From G965233625 sp965233625 (GTDB taxonomy: Bacteria > Planctomycetota > Planctomycetia > Pirellulales > Pirellulaceae), in contig OZ247499.1 in assembly GCA_965233625.1 (NCBI GenBank), positions 5,952,001 through 6,016,000 on the forward strand: 64,000 bases of DNA. The letters are read 5' to 3'. A model generated the notes under the pieces. The model was not told the DNA's origin. It saw only the letters and a list, made by a program, of their open reading frames with translations, and did no database searches. Each line of letters opens with the position of its first letter. The stretch's first letter is position 1. Below, in pieces: positions 17,258-26,045 of the stretch. A program made the translations under genes and the position numbers.

Positions 17258-19870
17258 CTATTTCGAGAACTTGCTGAGCTGCTTCGTGGTCTGACCGATG
17301 GTGTACTTCAGGTACTCATCGGTTTCGTACAGCAGCGCTTCGGTCAGCACTTCTTCCGCCTTGCTATCGCGGAAGAAGCTGAGCGCGCGGACGGCTTCCA
17401 GGCGGACCAGCGGATGCTCGTCGTTCACCTGTTTACGGAGCAGTTCCAGCGGCTCTTTCACCCGGTCACGCTGATAGCACAACACGCGGGTGGCGGCAGC
17501 GCGGGCGCGATGATCGGGCGAGCGGAGCACCTGCTCCAGCAGTGCCTGATTCACCGTATTGTGCGCCTGATGCACCCACAGCCCTTCCAGGCGGTTGTGC
17601 TCGTAGTTGGCGTCCTCTTTATCCAGCGACGCCAGCCACTTCTGCGCCGCGGCGACCACTTCTTTGCTATCGCGGCCGCTTAGTTCAATGCGGGCGCGGT
17701 AACGCGTGCGGTCTTCGGGCGACTTCAGCAGATCCAGCAGTGCGGGAATGGGCTCGCCAGCGATCTTCGCAGGCTTCAGCAGTTCGCGTCCTTCGTAGGT
17801 AATACGATACACACGGCCATGCTTCTGATCGCGGTTCGGGTCGCGGATGTGGTGCTGAAGGTGGCCGATGATCGGGTTCTGCCAGTCGGTGAAGTACAGC
17901 GAACCATCGGGAGCCATTTCCAGATCCACCGGGCGGAAGTTCAGATCGGTCGATTGAATGATCGGCTCAATCTCGGTTCCGGCGAAGCTAGCGCCTTTAG
18001 CGGCGATCTTGTATTGCAGAATGCCCTGGAAGCCAATCACGTTCTGCACCAGCAGGTTGCCCTGCATCTCGGGTGGGAAGTGACGGCTGCTGAGGATCTC
18101 AGTTGCAGGACACGGACGTGTGCGGCGGTTGTACAGCACGGGCGGACGCGGGTGCTTGCCGGGGTAGTCGATGTGGCCGGAGAACAGCGTGTCGTGATAC
18201 GGCACGGCGCCGGTTCCATCGTGCATGAAGCCCTGGCCCCAGCGTTCGAAAACGTGGCCGTGGGGGTTCGCAAAGTTGTGCGGAATGTAGCGGTCCACTT
18301 TGCCAGTGTTGGGCTCGTAGCGCCAGACACAGCCGTCTTTATTGCGGATGGTGCCATAAGGCGTTTCGATCTGCGAGCGGTGGAACGTGCCTTCCTGGAA
18401 GAACAACGCGCCGCCGGGGCTAAGTACAAAGCTGTTGGCCGCGTGATGCGTATCGCCAGAGCTGATGCCGTGGATCACCCGCATGCGGACATCGGCCACA
18501 TCGTCGCCGTCGGTGTCTTTCAGGAAGATGATATCGGGCTGCATTGCAACCAGCACACCGCCGCCCCAGAATTCAAAACCGGTCGGGTTGTGCAAACCGC
18601 CGGCGAAGACTTTGCATTCGTCGGCTTTGCCATCGTTGTCGGTATCTTTCAGGATGAGCAGTTTGTCATCCATCTTGTCTTTTGGCTTCCAGTGCGGGTA
18701 GCTCGGCCACGCACATACAAACAGGCGGCCTTTGGTGTCGAAAGACATCTGCACGGGGTTGATCAGTTCCGGGAACTGTTCTTCCGAAGCGAACAGATTG
18801 ACCTTCATGTTCTTGCCCAGCGTCATCTTCTTGATGGACTCTTCGCCGCTGAGGAAGATGTGCGAACCATCAGGGCCCTTGCCGGGGAAGTTGGTGGGCG
18901 TGGGGATGAATTCAGCCGTGTTGCTGTCGTCCACCTTCAGCTCTTTGCCATTGGCGACAGCCCATACGCGCTTGTCGCGGTTCTCGGCCATCTGCTCCAG
19001 GATCAGCATTTCGCGCATCATCACTTCGCGGTTGCTGACGCCTTTATAAACCTTGTGCGAGCGTCCGCCGTGCACGTTGTAGCCATCGGTGGGCTGGTAG
19101 CGGTGGAACCAGTAGAAGTTCTTATCGGCGACGGCTCCGGCTGTTTTCTCTAGCAACGCCGCATCGGTCTTGGCTTCGCCCAGAAGTGCGTCGGCAATGA
19201 TGCCGGCCAGTACGCGGTTGCCATCGCTGTTGAGATGCACGCCGTTGATGGTCAGCGGCTTTTCGTGAGCGTTGTACGCCGCCAGCATCGGGGTATAGAT
19301 GTCAACAAATTTCACATCATGTTTCTTCGCCACTTGTTGCATGGCTTCGGTGTACATGGCGAAACGCTTGTTGTTTTCTAAGCCATCGGGTAGATCGGGA
19401 TTCTCTAGATCTTCGTGGGCGATGGGCGAAAACAGCACGATCTGCGGAGCGCTCTTGCCGTTGTACTTTTTACTGCGGCGGCTTTCGATGTATTTGCTCA
19501 AACGCTCTTTGAAATCTGCGACGCCGTCTTTGCCATCGAAGGCTTCACTGAAACCCCAGAAGCCGAATATCACATCGGCCTTGGCCCGTTCCAGCCATTC
19601 ATCCGGGCTGCCGAAACCGGCGACGCGCAGCTGTTCCGAAAGACGGTCGCCTGAGAAGCCCAGGCTGCGCATCGTGAGTTTCTTCTGCGGCATGCGGAGC
19701 TGCATTTCCGCTTCCAGCCAGCCATCGCGCTGCATGCGTTCAGCCAGCGTACCGCCCTCGGTAACAATCCGCGTTCCTTCTTCGACTTTGAATTCCGCAG
19801 CCGTCGATGTTAGCGTTACCGCCAGCACCGCCGAGGCCATGAAAATTCCCAACGACAAAGCACGGTACAT
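17258..19870 (-). CDS. SGNH-like / PVC-type dehydrogenase (TIGR02604-like) / HEAT protein
   Basis: An 870-residue secreted protein with a signal peptide (about 1-24). Residues about 30-225 resemble an SGNH/GDSL hydrolase, with FGFWGFSEAF and the C-terminal His motif GVHLNSDGNRVLA, but the block I Ser is not seen: the segment reads TEGGTLAERM. The middle (about 340-690) is the planctomycete membrane-bound dehydrogenase-type beta-propeller (TIGR02604-like), with MSFDTKGRLFVCAWPSYPHW, LILKDTDNDGKAD, HNPTGFEF, DTHHAANSF and FTDWQNPIIGH. The last about 150 residues form HEAT-like helical repeats. Family members often end in a cytochrome c domain; this one has no CxxCH. Role is probably periplasmic and redox-related, substrate unknown. 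It ends in an intrinsic terminator. Confidence 0.85.
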   Translation of the reverse strand: MYRALSLGIFMASAVLAVTLTSTAAEFKVEEGTRIVTEGGTLAERMQRDGWLEAEMQLRMPQKKLTMRSLGFSGDRLSEQLRVAGFGSPDEWLERAKADVIFGFWGFSEAFDGKDGVADFKERLSKYIESRRSKKYNGKSAPQIVLFSPIAHEDLENPDLPDGLENNKRFAMYTEAMQQVAKKHDVKFVDIYTPMLAAYNAHEKPLTINGVHLNSDGNRVLAGIIADALLGEAKTDAALLEKTAGAVADKNFYWFHRYQPTDGYNVHGGRSHKVYKGVSNREVMMREMLILEQMAENRDKRVWAVANGKELKVDDSNTAEFIPTPTNFPGKGPDGSHIFLSGEESIKKMTLGKNMKVNLFASEEQFPELINPVQMSFDTKGRLFVCAWPSYPHWKPKDKMDDKLLILKDTDNDGKADECKVFAGGLHNPTGFEFWGGGVLVAMQPDIIFLKDTDGDDVADVRMRVIHGISSGDTHHAANSFVLSPGGALFFQEGTFHRSQIETPYGTIRNKDGCVWRYEPNTGKVDRYIPHNFANPHGHVFERWGQGFMHDGTGAVPYHDTLFSGHIDYPGKHPRPPVLYNRRTRPCPATEILSSRHFPPEMQGNLLVQNVIGFQGILQYKIAAKGASFAGTEIEPIIQSTDLNFRPVDLEMAPDGSLYFTDWQNPIIGHLQHHIRDPNRDQKHGRVYRITYEGRELLKPAKIAGEPIPALLDLLKSPEDRTRYRARIELSGRDSKEVVAAAQKWLASLDKEDANYEHNRLEGLWVHQAHNTVNQALLEQVLRSPDHRARAAATRVLCYQRDRVKEPLELLRKQVNDEHPLVRLEAVRALSFFRDSKAEEVLTEALLYETDEYLKYTIGQTTKQLSKFSK

Positions 19871-20034
19871 AAACTCTCCTGCATTTTGAAAAAGTGAATT
19901 CGTCGCAGCGCAAGCGGCGCCACGGTAGGGGCTGGGTAAGAACCCTATTGTATACCGCGCAGCACGCTGCCGTAAAACGTGCGTAACGAGGAGAATTCCG
20001 CATCAGCAGGAAAGATGCGGGCACCGCAGTAAGG

Positions 20035-20799
20035 CTAAACCTGGCAGAAGACGTAGACCGAAGGCGCCAGCACTTCGCGCAGGGGCCGGCGGGTTGCCAG
20101 ATGGAAGAGGCCGCGGAAGCGGTGGTCTTTGTATTTGAAGCGCAGATAATCCGCCGTCACCCAATCGCGGCGGCTGAAGTGGCGGGCGGCAAGGCCGTCT
20201 AGCTCTTTGCGGCTGAATCCGGCGTGGGCGCCGCATTCGTTGCGGAACGTGCCACAGCAGCGGTCGCGCCAGTCTTGCAGGTTGTCTTTCACCTTGTTCC
20301 AGATGGTCGATTCCCACTCGCTCTGCGTATGGGCGCCGATGCTGCTGAAGATGCGGTTACGGTTGGGCGTGCCAATGAACAGCGCGCCGTCATCGCTGAG
20401 AACGCGGCGTAGCTCAACCAGGCTGGCCGGCGGGTCGTCAACGTGTTCAATCACGTGGTGGTAAAAGATGGCGTCGAACGCTGCGTCTTCAAACGGAAGC
20501 TCACAGACACTGGCCACCTGATAGTTAACGTTGCTGTACTGCTTCTGCGCACCGGCAAAGAACGGTTCAACATCCACAGCCTCCACCGGGCTGCCGGTAT
20601 GCTGCGCAATCGCCGCCGCCTCGTGCCCGGCGCCGCAACCGGCAATCAGAATCCGCTGCGGACTCGGCATGTTAAAACGCTGCCGCAGTTCCTGGCAGAA
20701 GAACGCGGCGCCGGCATGGCTATGGATATCGCTGGCAGCTTCAACCGCCGTTTCATCCGCTACATCTGCTTCAGGCGTTGCAACCGAAAGATTGGCCAT
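20035..20799 (-). CDS. class I SAM-dependent methyltransferase
   Basis: A 254-residue methyltransferase of the Methyltransf_11/UbiE type. Motif I is ILIAGCGAGHEAAAIA (about residues 50-65), followed by the acidic VDVEPF (motif II), LPFEDAAFDAIFYHHVIEHV (motifs III/IV) and a proline-containing GALFIGTPN post-segment. The C-terminal third, with FSRKELDGL and RRDWVTADYLRFKYK, probably shapes the substrate pocket. The acceptor is unknown; this fold methylates many small molecules. It is a single gene on the minus strand, downstream of the terminated peroxidase gene and upstream of the dehydrogenase/HEAT gene, with 164 bp to the latter. Confidence 0.85.
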   Translation of the reverse strand: MANLSVATPEADVADETAVEAASDIHSHAGAAFFCQELRQRFNMPSPQRILIAGCGAGHEAAAIAQHTGSPVEAVDVEPFFAGAQKQYSNVNYQVASVCELPFEDAAFDAIFYHHVIEHVDDPPASLVELRRVLSDDGALFIGTPNRNRIFSSIGAHTQSEWESTIWNKVKDNLQDWRDRCCGTFRNECGAHAGFSRKELDGLAARHFSRRDWVTADYLRFKYKDHRFRGLFHLATRRPLREVLAPSVYVFCQV

Positions 20800-20926
20800 G
20801 ACCGGGACCTATTATTGTCGTTCCAAGTGGTTCTGCTCTACAGAGCGACGGCGCAAAACAGCCGCTGTCTGAAGTCTAGGTCACAGCGTGAAGTGCGACG
20901 CCGCAACTTGTCAGGTCCGGTCCAAT

Positions 20927-20957
20927 AAAAAACGCGGCAACCATACGGCGCCGCGTT
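20927..20957 (-). terminator. intrinsic terminator after glutathione peroxidase
   Basis: A 9-bp stem, AAACGCGGC at 20930-20938 pairing with GCCGCGTTT at 20949-20957, lies about 50 bp after the peroxidase stop. On the minus strand it runs into TTTTTTATTGG, a good U-tract. Confidence 0.8.
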
Positions 20958-21007
20958 TCTGTTCTTGCTGGAAGCTTGTCGGTGAAGCTTCCGGTAAGCT
21001 GATCTCG

Positions 21008-21571
21008 TTACTTCTTCAGTTCAGCTTCGATCTGCGCTTTGACCAGCGGGCTGGAAGGGCTGGTGCGTGAGCTGTAGCGGCCTACGACTTTACCTTCTTT
21101 GCTGATCAGGAACTTTTCGAAGTTCCAGCCCACATCGCCGGCGCCCTTTGGCTTGGCGGGCACGGAGGTCAGGTGCTTGTAGAAGGGGTGCGCTTCTTCG
21201 CCGTTGACATCGATCTTGGAGAACATGTCGAAGGTGACGTTGTAGCGGTCTTTGCAGAATTCAAGCACTTCTGCGTTGGTGCCTGGCTCCTGTTTGCCGA
21301 ACTGGTTGCATGGGAAGCCCATGACCTTCAGACCTTTTTCACCGTACTTTTCGTGCAGCGCTTGCAGGTCTTTGTACTGGGGCGTGCGGCCGCAGCGGCT
21401 GGCGACGTTGACGACCAGCAGCACTTTGCCTTTGTAGTCGTTCAGGTCAACTTCTTTGCCCGTGATGGTTTTAACTTTGTGGTCCAGGGCCGATTTTTCT
21501 GCAGGCGCTTCAGCCAGCAGAGGAGTGGCGGCGGCCAGTACCAGCGCGAAAGCGGTCAGGTGCTTCAGCAT
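21008..21571 (-). CDS. secreted glutathione-peroxidase-family thiol peroxidase
   Basis: A 187-residue GPx-family peroxidase with a signal peptide (MLKHLTAFALVLAAATPLLAEA), so it acts in the periplasm and is likely thioredoxin- or other thiol-dependent rather than glutathione-dependent. The catalytic tetrad is visible: Cys in VASRCGRTPQY (where animal enzymes have selenocysteine), Gln in FPCNQFGKQEPG, Trp-Asn in WNFEKF. The Cys in FPCNQ is a candidate resolving residue. The open frame extends upstream to 21883, but I chose the ATG at 21571 because it begins the signal peptide and is preceded by GGAGAAG about 8 bp upstream. It reduces hydrogen or lipid peroxides by family knowledge. It lies 145 bp downstream of the DUF4838 gene and ends in an intrinsic terminator. 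Confidence 0.92.
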   Translation of the reverse strand: MLKHLTAFALVLAAATPLLAEAPAEKSALDHKVKTITGKEVDLNDYKGKVLLVVNVASRCGRTPQYKDLQALHEKYGEKGLKVMGFPCNQFGKQEPGTNAEVLEFCKDRYNVTFDMFSKIDVNGEEAHPFYKHLTSVPAKPKGAGDVGWNFEKFLISKEGKVVGRYSSRTSPSSPLVKAQIEAELKK

Positions 21572-21716
21572 CGATCTACTTCTCCGGTTGGAAGGTAAAA
21601 ACAGGCGACGCCATAAAAGGTGGGAGACGTCGCCAGCAAGCAGATTATTGTAAGCCGCCGCCACCGCCGCCGCCACAGTTGATGATGGCAATGACAACTC
21701 CCAGGCTGCCAGAGGC

Positions 21717-23708
21717 TTATTGATTAAAATCGGAAGGGGCGCGGACTTCGACGGTGGGCTTCTTTCCGTAGATGACGCCGGTGTGGCTGTTCTGGTCGAG
21801 TTCTCCGACCAGTTTAGCGTAGAACGGGCGGTAGACTTTGATCTTTTCGAGGGCGGCGCCTCGCTTGGATTTGGACGTTTCAAAGGACTTGCGGTCCGTT
21901 TTTGTTGCCTTGCCGGTGAGTGCGCGTCCAGCCATCACCATGGCGTTGACGGTATGTAGCGTGTAATTGTGATGGTCGATCAGGCGGTGTAGCCGGTCGA
22001 GTTCATCTTTTGACATCTGTTTGCGATGCCCGAAGTAAATGGCTTCCATCATCTTGTTCATCTGCGGCAGAATGGGCCAATACGCGGCGAGATACATTCC
22101 AGGGTTGTTGGCTCCGGGGTAGCGTGCGAAGAACGAAGCGATCATCGGTTCCTGTTTCGCGGCGCCCGGACCTTCACGGAAGACTTTTACTAGCTGCGAC
22201 TCGAGCAGATCGTAGTACTGCTTGACGGAATCGCCGGCGGCGCCGTACAGCATCGAGTAATAGCGGCGCTCGGCAGCTTCCGCGTCGAAATCGCTATCCC
22301 ACAACAACCGGGCCAGCAGATAATGACCGGCTCCGAGCAGTTCGTAAGACCGGGCGATGTAGTGATACCCGCCATCGACGCCGTGCTTCTTCTGCGCGCG
22401 GCATTTCTCGATAATATGTTTTGTCACCGGCGCGATCATGTACAACGGCGTCTGATCATAGTGCCAGATGTCGTACTTGTAGAACGTGCCCGCGGCCTTC
22501 TGCCAGCCACGTTCCATTGCCGCTTCAGACCATCGATCACCTTCGTAGAAGGCGCCCTGACTAAACCCGCTATTGGTCGGATGCACTAGAAATAACATCG
22601 GGTGCGGTTTGACGCGTTTTGGCGGGTATTTGTAGTCAAGATAGACGATCACTCCAAGCCGCTTATCAGGATGAACCTTGGCCACCCGCTCTGCCACCTG
22701 GTTGCTAAAGGTGATGATGCGGTCGGTCGTGATGCGGCGGCCGTCCGGGCGGACATCACCGCTGTCCAGCGCCAGACACTTCGCACACGTGCAGAACTTT
22801 CGCCCATCGTTAGCGGCGATAGAAAACATCTGGGAGCTGGGCGTTTTGTTGAAGTAGTCGATCGCGGTCTTCGCAAAGTGCTGAACGACTTGCGGGTTGC
22901 TTGTACAAACCTGACCACCCCGTTTTTCCGAGTAATGTTTCGGGTAACGCTTGCCATTGATTTCAGCGAACCACTCTGGATGAGCTTTACCGTACACGTC
23001 GGGGGACATGATGCGATGCCAGTTGTGTTCATGCCGGACATCGATCGGATGCCCCAACCTCAATCGCCGTCCGAAGATTTCGTTCGCCTGTCCTGCCGGC
23101 GACTTTGTGAATTGTCGATACAGGCAACCGGGAGCGTCTTCCATGTTGACCGGTTGGATGGCAAGGTCTCGATGCGGAGGTGTGATGGTGCCCAGTTCAT
23201 CGTGCCAGGCAAACAGCATTCCATAGGCTTGCTCGAGAAACTGGTAGGTTCCAAACAGTGTTCCCGGCTCCATGCCAACACTGCCTCGAACACGATTAGC
23301 CCCGGCCTTGGGGGTATCACGTCCGAGGATATGAATGTCCTGACCAAGAGTGCGGATGCGGAAGCCTTCCGGCTTTAACCCTTCTGTGGTCAGGCCCGCT
23401 TTCTCTGACCATGGGTTGCGTCCGAAGAAGATCGTTGGCGTGCCCTTCACCGGCTTTTCTACGCGTACCGGTTCTGCGCCTGTCGATCTTTTTACCAGCT
23501 CCCGGTACTCTTTGAGCGCCATCACCGCCGCCGGATCGGCTTCATCATTCGGCAGGCAGACCATGTTGTGAACCGGCTTGCCATCTTTAACAAGGATGAC
23601 GTTCTTTGCAGGCGCTTGCGCCCGCGATTCGCTCTGAAAGACGCTGATCGCCATGAAGCTGAGAAATAATGTGGAGATCACAGCGAGTCGCTGGTGGCGC
23701 CTTTTCAT
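21717..23708 (-). CDS. DUF4838 family secreted protein (glycoside-hydrolase-like)
   Basis: A 663-residue secreted protein with a signal peptide (about 1-31). Residues about 35-150 resemble the N-terminal alpha/beta domain that precedes catalytic barrels in GH20/GH67-type enzymes (AVMALKEYRELVKRSTG, TIFFGRNPW, GTLFGTYQFLEQ). The DUF4838 domain follows, with HEHNWHRIM, CTSNPQVVQHFAKTAIDYF, the Cys-rich CTCAKC and GVIVYLDYKYPPKR. A long helical C-terminal part follows. Members are thought to act on polysaccharides, but no activity is established to my knowledge. GGAA precedes the ATG. The stop is followed, in frame, by another 23-codon open stretch with polyglycine. It precedes the peroxidase gene on the same strand. 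Confidence 0.85.
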   Translation of the reverse strand: MKRRHQRLAVISTLFLSFMAISVFQSESRAQAPAKNVILVKDGKPVHNMVCLPNDEADPAAVMALKEYRELVKRSTGAEPVRVEKPVKGTPTIFFGRNPWSEKAGLTTEGLKPEGFRIRTLGQDIHILGRDTPKAGANRVRGSVGMEPGTLFGTYQFLEQAYGMLFAWHDELGTITPPHRDLAIQPVNMEDAPGCLYRQFTKSPAGQANEIFGRRLRLGHPIDVRHEHNWHRIMSPDVYGKAHPEWFAEINGKRYPKHYSEKRGGQVCTSNPQVVQHFAKTAIDYFNKTPSSQMFSIAANDGRKFCTCAKCLALDSGDVRPDGRRITTDRIITFSNQVAERVAKVHPDKRLGVIVYLDYKYPPKRVKPHPMLFLVHPTNSGFSQGAFYEGDRWSEAAMERGWQKAAGTFYKYDIWHYDQTPLYMIAPVTKHIIEKCRAQKKHGVDGGYHYIARSYELLGAGHYLLARLLWDSDFDAEAAERRYYSMLYGAAGDSVKQYYDLLESQLVKVFREGPGAAKQEPMIASFFARYPGANNPGMYLAAYWPILPQMNKMMEAIYFGHRKQMSKDELDRLHRLIDHHNYTLHTVNAMVMAGRALTGKATKTDRKSFETSKSKRGAALEKIKVYRPFYAKLVGELDQNSHTGVIYGKKPTVEVRAPSDFNQ

Positions 23709-23894
23709 GTTGGTTTCCTGGGAAATTTCATGGCTTGAAGAAACGACTTTTTCAGAGAAACAGGTCAGGCGGAAAATGCCTCGCCCGCCATCGTTGTCCG
23801 GAGGTTACCTGCTGGCCAGACTTACCCCACACGATCAGCGTAGCACGCCTCGAACGGGCGCAACAGCGACAGCCACAGTTGCGAATGTCGCGGG

Positions 23895-24290
23895 CTACTT
23901 CTTTTTGACAGCCCTGTACCAGTCCGGATAGATGCCGGAATGCACGCCCTTCCGGTTGATTTTGGAGAAGGCGGTGATCCGTTCGCCCGGCTTGGGAATA
24001 CGGGCGTGGCCGCGCGCTCCGGGTTCAGGCGGATTGCTGGGCGTGTTGGTGAAGCAGTGAATGTACAGCGGCTTGCCGGCTTGGGCGTCTTTGCCATGGA
24101 CAACTTCTTCGACCTGAAGCATGACAACGTAGTTGGTGGTGCGGCCCGCTTTGTGCGTGTAGACCGCTTCCACCGTACCGGTAACGATCTGATCGGCGCT
24201 GGCAGGCTGCTCCGTGGGGCGTTCTGCCAGCAGAAGCGAAGGTGCGGTGAGAAGCATAAGCAGGGTCACGGTTAGCGTGTTTCTTGTCAT
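23895..24290 (-). CDS. small secreted protein of unknown function
   Basis: A 131-residue protein with a signal peptide (MTRNTLTVTLLMLLTAPSLLLA) and a short beta-rich body (IVTGTVEAVYTH, TNYVVMLQVEEVVHGKDAQAGKPLYIHCF, and GERITAFSK). The strand pattern suggests a small barrel, perhaps OB-like, a weak inference. There are no catalytic motifs and one Cys. I chose the ATG at 24290 (GAGGCTGAG upstream) over the longer frame start at 24332 because it begins the signal peptide. It stands alone between the DUF4838 gene and the divergent lipoprotein gene. Similar small proteins are usual in planctomycete genomes, but I do not recognise a named family. Confidence 0.65.
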   Translation of the reverse strand: MTRNTLTVTLLMLLTAPSLLLAERPTEQPASADQIVTGTVEAVYTHKAGRTTNYVVMLQVEEVVHGKDAQAGKPLYIHCFTNTPSNPPEPGARGHARIPKPGERITAFSKINRKGVHSGIYPDWYRAVKKK

Positions 24291-24555
24291 CTCAGCCTCG
24301 ACGGGATAAGTAGCCAGATTCTGGAAATGCAATCACCATTGTTACGTGGTGAGACGTGTCCGGCCACGTAGAGGTTCCATTTTCACTGCTAGAAGTGATA
24401 GCGTCTGTGGACGTGGCTTGCACGACAATCTGTCTTGACGGCTGCGGGGTTGCCTGGGAGTATCCCGCCGCGTGCGTGAGTTTGAGGGCGCCGCACGGCT
24501 GTGCGTGGCGGAAGAGGCTGCGCAGTATCCGGCTTTCCGACAACGGAGTCTAACC

Positions 24556-25191
24556 ATGCGGTTAAATGCTCTTTTACTTGCGGCCCTTTGGGTTGTTATT
24601 CCGCTAATGCTTACGGGCTGCCGTTCGCCCTTTTACGCAGATCATGGTGCGCTGTTGGGCGGTCTGGCAGGCGCAGGCATTGGCGCCGCCGTGGGTGAGC
24701 ACAACGATAACGCACTGGCTGGCGCGCTGATTGGCGGCGCCGCTGGCACGCTGACCGGCGCTGTGGTGGGCAACGGGATCGATAACGATATCGCCCACCA
24801 GAACGCCATTATCGAAGCGAAGCTCGGACGCCGTATCGCAGGCGCCGCCAAGCCCGAAGATGTGGCCGCGATGGCCGCCGCTGGCGTTGACGACACGGTG
24901 ATTATCAACTACATCCGTGCCAATGGCGTCGCCCGCCCCCTGACCACCAACGATGTCATTGCGTTGCACAATGCCGGTGTCCGGCCGCATGTGATTGACG
25001 CCTTGCAGAACCCGCCTGTACCCGTCGCGGCGCCCCCAGCCGTTGTTCCGGTTTACGCACCGCCGCCGCCACGACCCGTCATTATCACCGGCCCACCTTA
25101 CTTCCGCCCAGGTCCACCACCCTGCCGCCCGCCGCACTGGCACAGCCGCCGTCGCTCGCGGATCGGATTTTCCTACCACCACCATTTTTAG
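24556..25191 (+). CDS. glycine-zipper lipoprotein
   Basis: A 211-residue predicted lipoprotein: signal peptide ending in the lipobox LTGC (Cys22). Two glycine-zipper stretches follow (GALLGGLAGAGIGAAVGE and ALAGALIGGAAGTLTGAVVG, about residues 31-75), which probably insert in or bridge a membrane, as in Slam/OmpA-like glycine-zipper proteins. A helical region with DDTVIINYIRANG and NDVIALHNAGV resembles SHOCT-like helices, and the end is Pro/His-rich (HHHF). GGAG lies about 8 bp before the ATG. The last four codons and the stop are duplicated 172 bp downstream as part of a tandem repeat. The target membrane is not clear; planctomycete lipoproteins may sit in either membrane. Confidence 0.8.
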   Translation: MRLNALLLAALWVVIPLMLTGCRSPFYADHGALLGGLAGAGIGAAVGEHNDNALAGALIGGAAGTLTGAVVGNGIDNDIAHQNAIIEAKLGRRIAGAAKPEDVAAMAAAGVDDTVIINYIRANGVARPLTTNDVIALHNAGVRPHVIDALQNPPVPVAAPPAVVPVYAPPPPRPVIITGPPYFRPGPPPCRPPHWHSRRRSRIGFSYHHHF

Positions 25192-25520
25192 ACCCGTAGG
25201 GCAGGCTCTGCCTGCCTTCCTGCCGGGGTACAAATGACGATTGCTGCCGGTGCTGACGCACGCCGGTTGCGAAAGAAACATCGACTCATAAGAAACATCA
25301 AACGCGAATCACACCGGAAAGAAGGCAGGCGGAGCCTGCCCTACGACTGACCACCATTTTTAGACCCGCAGGGCAGGCTCTGCCTGCCTTCCTGCCGGGC
25401 ACAAATGACGATTGCTGACGGTGTTGACGCACGCCGGTTGCGAAAGAAACATCGACTCATAAGAAACATCTTGCACGAAACACACCGGAAGGAAGGCAGG
25501 CGGAGCCTGCCCTACGACTG
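25178..25520. repeat. tandem 172-bp palindromic repeat carrying a copied gene end
   Basis: Two head-to-tail units, 25178-25349 and 25350-25520, differ at scattered positions. Each unit starts with ACCACCATTTTTAG, which in the first unit is the coding end and stop of the lipoprotein gene. It then has a left arm (25195-25226; 25367-25398) built on GGGCAGGCTCTGCCTGCC, about 90 bp of spacer containing GAAAGAAACATCGACTCATA, and a right arm (25314-25345; 25485-25516) that is the near-complement of the left one. Each unit could fold into a long imperfect hairpin, so the first may also act as a terminator. No protein is encoded; the next gene starts at 25576. Confidence 0.88.
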
Positions 25521-25575
25521 GGTCGAAAACACTTCAAAGATAGTCCCACATCGGATGTGCGCATGGAGGCGCCTG

Positions 25576-25986
25576 ATGACCGTAGAATCTGAATTGCCCT
25601 TCCACGGGGATCGCCGCCCACGCAGCGTGCTGATTGTGGATGAATCTGACGATTCGCGCGAAGTGTTGCGCACCGCTTTAGCGCGGCGCGGCTGCAAAAT
25701 CTTCGAGGCGCGGGAAGCACGCGCAGGTGCGGCCCTGGCCGCGCAGCACCGGCCAGGTGTGATTGTCCTGGATATGGAAGTCGAGTCGGCCAACGATCCG
25801 CTGGTCCGTGCGGGCTATGACCAGTTGCCTGGTGAACCTGGCAGGATGGTCGTGTTAGGTGGTTTGAAACGTGCTGATGATTGGCTCTCTTCCCGCCAGC
25901 ATGTGTGCAAGCCCTACCATTACGGCCCGCTGATCCGTAAAATCGAAGAGATGCTGGAAATTTCCGCGGACGAACCCGTCAATTAA
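25576..25986 (+). CDS. single-domain response regulator
   Basis: A 136-residue CheY-like receiver protein without output domain. Residues expected for activity are present: acidic cluster in VLIVDESDDS (about 20-26), the phosphoacceptor Asp in VIVLDMEVES (about 64) and Lys in VCKPYHYGP (about 113); the usual Thr/Ser after strand 4 is replaced by Gly in VVLGGL. I chose ATG 25576 because GGAGGC lies 5 bp upstream; the frame is open back through the repeat to 25405, which looks fortuitous. It begins a four-gene run with the FHA-GAF histidine kinase 59 bp downstream, the obvious phosphodonor. Confidence 0.82.
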   Translation: MTVESELPFHGDRRPRSVLIVDESDDSREVLRTALARRGCKIFEAREARAGAALAAQHRPGVIVLDMEVESANDPLVRAGYDQLPGEPGRMVVLGGLKRADDWLSSRQHVCKPYHYGPLIRKIEEMLEISADEPVN

Positions 25987-26045
25987 GCGCTGCAACCATT
26001 GCCTTGTACTGGTCGCCGGCGCCCGGACGGAAAGGGCGTTTGGCT

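Noticed and set aside
17819..19153. 444-codon open frame opposite the dehydrogenase/HEAT gene
   Set aside because: It is antisense to a well supported gene, its translation has no domain or motif, and long antisense frames are expected in high-GC DNA.
25178..25520. Possible CRISPR array
   Set aside because: There are only two long, imperfect units with internal palindromes; no regular 24-40 bp repeats with unique spacers and no cas genes.
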